Below, one piece after another: positions 59,881-64,000 of a DNA stretch of 64,000 bases. Each line of letters opens with the position of its first letter. Position 1 is the first letter of the stretch. The stretch is from Lepeophtheirus salmonis (lineage: Eukaryota; Arthropoda; Copepoda; Siphonostomatoida; Caligidae), in contig NC_052139.2 in the NCBI RefSeq assembly GCF_016086655.4, positions 24,742,002-24,806,001 on the forward strand. The letters are read 5' to 3'. Under the pieces are notes generated by a model that was given only the letters and a program-made list of their open reading frames with translations, was not told where the DNA came from and made no database searches. The position numbers were made by a program, and so were the translations under genes.

Positions 59881-61440
59881 AAAACATAAGGATTGTTAAC
59901 TACGTTGTAGGATAAGTCATGGGGTTGAGTCATGCCTATATTGTACAGTTTTTTAACCAATAAATATTACAATTTGATTTTAAAACGTCAGTCATATTTA
60001 TTATAATATACAATATTATATTTCATAATGTTTTTTCTTCTTTTAAGTTCATATTGAATAATATAGAATAAAACATATGGACTAGAATCTATGCCCTAAG
60101 ACAGAGAAAGAAAATTACTTTGTCCTAACTCATGATATTTTAGAAATTAGATATAAAAAATGGAGTGAAAATGGAAATGTATTAAAACAAAACAATAATA
60201 CAAATATCCAGTAAATAGTAAATTTTATGGACTAAAAGCTAATGAAGAATAAAAAGTTACAAACTGTGTGGAAATACATTTAATTCATGGGAATTCGGAT
60301 AGAATTTTGAAAATTTAACAAAAATTTGGAGTTTGCTATGTTTTTCTGTACTTTAAATTACGTTTATATAATTATTTGAGGTACATAACATTTTATATCT
60401 GTACTTGTACTTTATATCTGAGGAATATAATGATAATGACCCATATAAAAAATAATATACCATACTTAAATAAGTTATACAAAAAAATGTACCCACAGAA
60501 AATAATAAAAATGGGAAAAATGACCTTTTTGGCCTTTGAACATAAAAATGTATCTTAAAATTTTATAAATTCTTTGTAATCTTTTGGATTTTATTATAAG
60601 TTTCGTTATTGTCTTCAACATATATAAAGTTCTACCTTTTTCTACGAAAAAAGGTAATAATAAGGGATTTTAAGGGCTAAAAAAGTAATTGGGAGGGGGG
60701 GAAGGTAAAATTGTATATAGTCCTTCTGATAAATATACCACCAAGTATCATATTAAACTCAAGTTTGTATAAAAATTAATTCTATTTTGGAAATATTGTA
60801 AAAGTAACAACAAGTAATTTAAAATAGACCTTATAAATTCAAATAGTGGCTATTAACTAAGTCGGTGTATACATGCCATATTTTATTAAGAATGTTGCCT
60901 AAAAAACGAGACTTATGAATTATTAGACTAACTTTGTCGTAGGCGGATCCTTAAAAATTGAGCATGAAGATATGAATAGGTATTTGTGACCTTACGACCT
61001 TCGTGACCTAAATTATTTTGTTATAAAATAAAATACAACGAAAATATTGTACATTAAGTGATTTTTAAAAAAGATCGATATCTTCAAAAATATTCAAAAT
61101 AGGTAGGTTGTTTGAGGCCAAAACTTTAGAAGCTTCTAAATCCTGAAAGTGAGAACATGAAATTCTAAATTATACCCCTTACCCATTTATTTTTACAAAA
61201 AAAAAAAAAAAAAAACTTAACAATATTTTATCATTGAAAACCCTCTGGAAATAGTCAAGTTAAGGTTTAAAAGGAATATAAGGGAGGCTTTAGTATTAAA
61301 AAATAGTCTTTCATCATTTCTAAAAGTGAAATAAGGTTCAACACGTGAGATCTGAGATACAGCAATTTACATTCCAAGCTTTCTTCCTATTCAGCTTATA
61401 AGAATAGAACCATTGCCAGCAACCTCGAATTGTGAATTAG
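59881..61440. other. Non-coding AT-rich stretch
   Basis: No gene seen; A-run near 61,198-61,216 and a G-run near 60,693. Short open frames are unrecognised. Confidence 0.5.
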
Positions 61441-61469
61441 AACAGTTCAATGTTTGAGAGAACAGCTTA

Positions 61470-61930
61470 AGGTAATGAATAAAAAAATTCCAGCCACGGT
61501 TATGGTCTTTACTGTGGTTTTAAGTGAAGGCTGCATCATCCCCCTCCCACATCTTCGAAGAAAGCTTGAGAATCAACATCAAAGTGTACTTTGGACGTGC
61601 CTAAGAGTGTGGTGATCCAATGGCGTAGCCAGGACACTTGCAGGCCCTGGATGTGGCAGAAGGACTATGCACCGAACTATAAGTCCAGAGAGACCCAAGC
61701 ATGCCATCAATAGGAGTTTTACAACTCCTTAACCTTCTCTCGGTACCTACATCTAAACTCACTGGCCACTTTGGTTGGTCATACATCGAGAACATCACAA
61801 ACATTATTTCCCACAACAACCAAGCCGGAAATAATGCGCATATACAAAGTATTCGCGGAGTTTCCTTGAGCACTTTTGGAAAAATCATACTACTAGTTCT
61901 GAAACAGTATCGAATCGGTGAATGAGGCTG
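61470..61930 (+). pseudogene. Mariner-like transposase tail, module copy C
   Basis: The longest of the three tails. It reads KVMNKKIPATVMVFTVVLSE then GCIIPP (the block after the first catalytic Asp), VYLDV-like text, RPWMWQKDYAPNYKSRETQ (second catalytic Asp region, Q-K-D), a degraded linker, and GWSYIENITNIISHNNQAG standing after the lost SPDLNPLD motif, then the AEFP/LLEK end and NEAESRTLK. Frameshifts throughout. Its 3' end adjoins the promoter segment of the protease homologue. Confidence 0.8.
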
Positions 61931-62225
61931 AAAGCAGAACCCTTAAATTAATATCAGCTCTACTAAATCTTCAAATTGCATTTTTTGACTTTGTGAATAA
62001 AAGTTTTAAAAATACAACAGTTGGTGTTGTTTCTTTTATGACAACCACTTTATCATTTTGCACTGTACCTGTATTAGAAATGAGTTGTAACTCTGTTTTC
62101 CACCAATATCAACTCTAGGACAGATGTGAACAAATTTTAATATTGTGTTTTCATAAGATTATGACTGGAGTCTCAGGTCATTTTAGGTTAGTAATTATTG
62201 TAGCACTTGTTATTTTAACTTTCAA

Positions 62226-62327
62226 ATACATATAAAAACATATATATTTTTTTTCTTTTCAGTTGAAGTAAGGAGACTTGTCAAATATTTGAAAAGTAAA
62301 TATAAAAATTGAGTCAAAGGCTAAACC
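62226..62327 (+). promoter_or_regulatory. Probable promoter and 5' leader of the serine protease homologue
   Basis: A TATA-like catataaaaacat lies at about 62,226-62,238, about 90-100 bp before the ATG. A pyrimidine tract ending in tttcttttcag at about 62,262 could alternatively be a splice acceptor for a 5'-untranslated exon. The segment is conserved in module copies A and B. Start site not determinable from sequence alone. Confidence 0.4.
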
Positions 62328-63537
62328 ATGAAGATTATCACTATTTGCATCTTGTTGAAGTCATTAATTTCCGCTAATGGCAAAGGTTTGTCTATTTAGA
62401 TTTCATTAACTTTTATCAAAAATTTACTTATTAATATTATTAGAATGTACAACTCCGTCTGGAGATTGTTTATTTCCGTTCACATACAGTGGGACTCATA
62501 AAATTTGCACTTTAGAGGATACAAATATCTATCCTAGGCCTTGGTGCTATTTAAAACGTAGACAAGGTCAATTCATAAGTCCAAAGTGGGACTATTGTTC
62601 AGATGACTGTTTTGGTAAGTGTCATAAAGTCATTGCAACATTATAAAAATAGATAAGATATATTTTATCAAGACTGTGGAGTATCCAACGATTTAGGAAA
62701 CTCATGTAAACAGCAAAGAGCGGGCTCAGAGGGTTTTTTTGACAATGCTGTATTCCCTTGGCATGTACGTATAGTAAACAGACAAAACCGAAAAGTTTTG
62801 TGTAATGGAGTAATTATAACCAATAACCGTGTGCTAACTACAGCTAACTGTAAAGGATATTACCACACTTATGGAATTAATGTGAGTGTAATATTTTAGT
62901 TGAACTGACCTCCAATGGTTTCAACATTATGACAATTATAATACATATGACTTTCTTTTTAATATAAGGTATATGCGGGAGCAGGAACATATTATTTAAA
63001 CGACGGTTTTCAAGACGGAAGGGTTAAAAGTTTTGTTGCACATGAGGGTTACAACATGAAAACAGGTGAGAACAACATTGCCATAATTGGCCTACATGAC
63101 AGATTAGTATGGAATGATAAAGTCCTTCCCATTTGCTTTTCCAATGATTATTTTCCGATAAAGGACGGACAATCAGCAACTTGTAAGTAAACTGATAGTT
63201 ATTTAAATCAATATGAAGTAAGTAACACATATACTTAAATTTTTCAGTTAGTGGATCTGATATTGTATACACTTGGAGTTTGGACCCATTTGTTCACTTT
63301 TCTATAGTAGAAAAATTGCCAGAAAGTATCGACAAAGATTGTAAAAAAAAGGATCATCTATGTACAACGAAAAACTCAGTAAGTGAAGACGAAAATGAAG
63401 GAGGACCATTGACCATATGTCAAGATTCGAGAAGATGTGTTCTGGCTGGCATCCTATCCAAAAACAAGAAAGATCAAAATATTCTTGTTTTTACAAATAT
63501 TTCAATGCATATAAATTGGATCAATAATCATCTTTAA
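62328..63537 (+). CDS. Secreted serine protease homologue (catalytically dead), five exons
   Basis: Exons 62,328-62,385, 62,567-62,614, 62,673-62,881, 62,969-63,182 and 63,248-63,537 join in frame to 272 codons. All introns are GT-AG and 58-181 bp long, except that the last acceptor choice of exon 2 (gacaag/GTCAA) was fixed by the reading frame. Residues 1-18 form a signal peptide (MKIITICILLKSLISANG). A short Cys-rich linker follows (C30, C34, C37, C47), then a trypsin-fold domain: FPWHVRIV (63-70), C79-NG, LTTANC (90-95), NNIAIIGL (140-147), VLPICF, and EGGPL (227-231). The catalytic His is Asn94, the Asp is Asn141 and the Ser is Glu227, so no protease activity is expected. Arthropod serine protease homologues act as cofactors or binding proteins in extracellular fluid; the role here is inference. 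AATAAA occurs about 250 bp downstream. Confidence 0.88.
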
Positions 63538-64000
63538 ATATTATTTGTCGGATTGATTAAAAAATATTTCAAGCATATATGTGCATGCACTTAAATTTAA
63601 AATAATTAATTAATCAAAATCCACTATCTCATCAATAACACTTATTAAATATACCGAAAGAAAAAAAAATTGATGTATGAAGATGACAAACAATAGTTTG
63701 TGATTCAATCATTGTTAAGATTTTGGAGTTGCAGGATACAAATTTAAATATTGATATTTGGAATGGTATATTTTAATTCAATGAAAATAAATATATAAAA
63801 AAAATGTATTGGTTATATTTGTTATAAATAGATAAATAAGTTTTTTTTTGCAAAATAGTATATAAATTTGTTTGCATGTCCGGAAGAATTCACACAACAT
63901 ATTCACCTACACTACTTACGAATCAACTGAATCAATAAAACTTTTTCTGAAGTACTGACGCTTACGAAAATTTCAGTTTCTTTCTTTTCCTACTAAACTT
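63538..64000. other. 3' flank of the serine protease homologue
   Basis: AT-rich with AATAAA at about 63,785 and again near 63,935, possible polyadenylation signals. No further gene seen before the window end. Confidence 0.5.

Noticed and set aside
1..64000. tRNA, rRNA, CRISPR arrays and bacterial signals (Shine-Dalgarno, operons)
   Set aside because: None were seen. Introns, element types and composition all indicate an animal genome; a tRNA scan by eye is not reliable, so absence is not proven.

Overview
This window is AT-rich eukaryotic (animal) DNA, not bacterial. It has GT-AG introns, a secreted serine-protease-fold gene with a signal-peptide exon, long non-coding stretches with poly-A/T runs, and a dense load of decayed Tc1/mariner, piggyBac and Gypsy-type elements. 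Two 100-base N runs show it is a draft assembly. The mix of elements resembles a copepod such as a sea louse (Lepeophtheirus/Caligus); this is a recognition-based inference I cannot prove without a search.

Layout. 0-17 kb is gene-poor: a piggyBac transposase C-terminus (0.7-1.2 kb), two opposed copies of a GC-rich repeat end (0.1-0.35 and 3.56 kb), a Gypsy RT/RNase H relic (8.0-8.77 kb), a pair of near-perfect hairpins with a common core (11.0-11.1 kb), a degraded mariner-like element (12.0-12.86 kb) and an internally deleted DD37D (maT-like) mariner (15.42-16.3 kb).

17.09-46.81 kb is one very large inverted repeat. The left arm is 17,088-26,920, the spacer about 8.26 kb, and the right arm 35,182-46,812. 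It has two strata. The inner 4.3 kb of each arm are nearly identical. The outer parts are only about 90% alike in the stretch compared by eye, with a ~1.85-kb length difference. Both arms carry the same mariner relic, a transposon end, a 168-bp exon-like open segment, a decayed gene, a Gypsy pol relic and a 78-bp minisatellite, so the duplication is younger than those insertions. The spacer holds a different Gypsy-type element with gag, protease, RT, RNase H and integrase in order, broken by many stops, and with no LTRs that I can see.

46.8-64 kb holds a nearly full-length but dead maT-like mariner (47.8-49.1 kb), a truncated Tc1/mariner (54.3-55.1 kb), more copies of the outer-arm repeat (56.6-57.1 and 59.0-59.9 kb), and a module repeated three times (50.0, 55.5 and 61.5 kb) made of a mariner transposase tail, a promoter-like segment and a signal-peptide exon. 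Only the third copy is joined to a full gene: a five-exon, 272-residue serine protease homologue (62,328-63,537) in which all three catalytic triad positions are replaced. This is the only intact protein-coding gene I can support. The other two first exons have in-frame stop codons.
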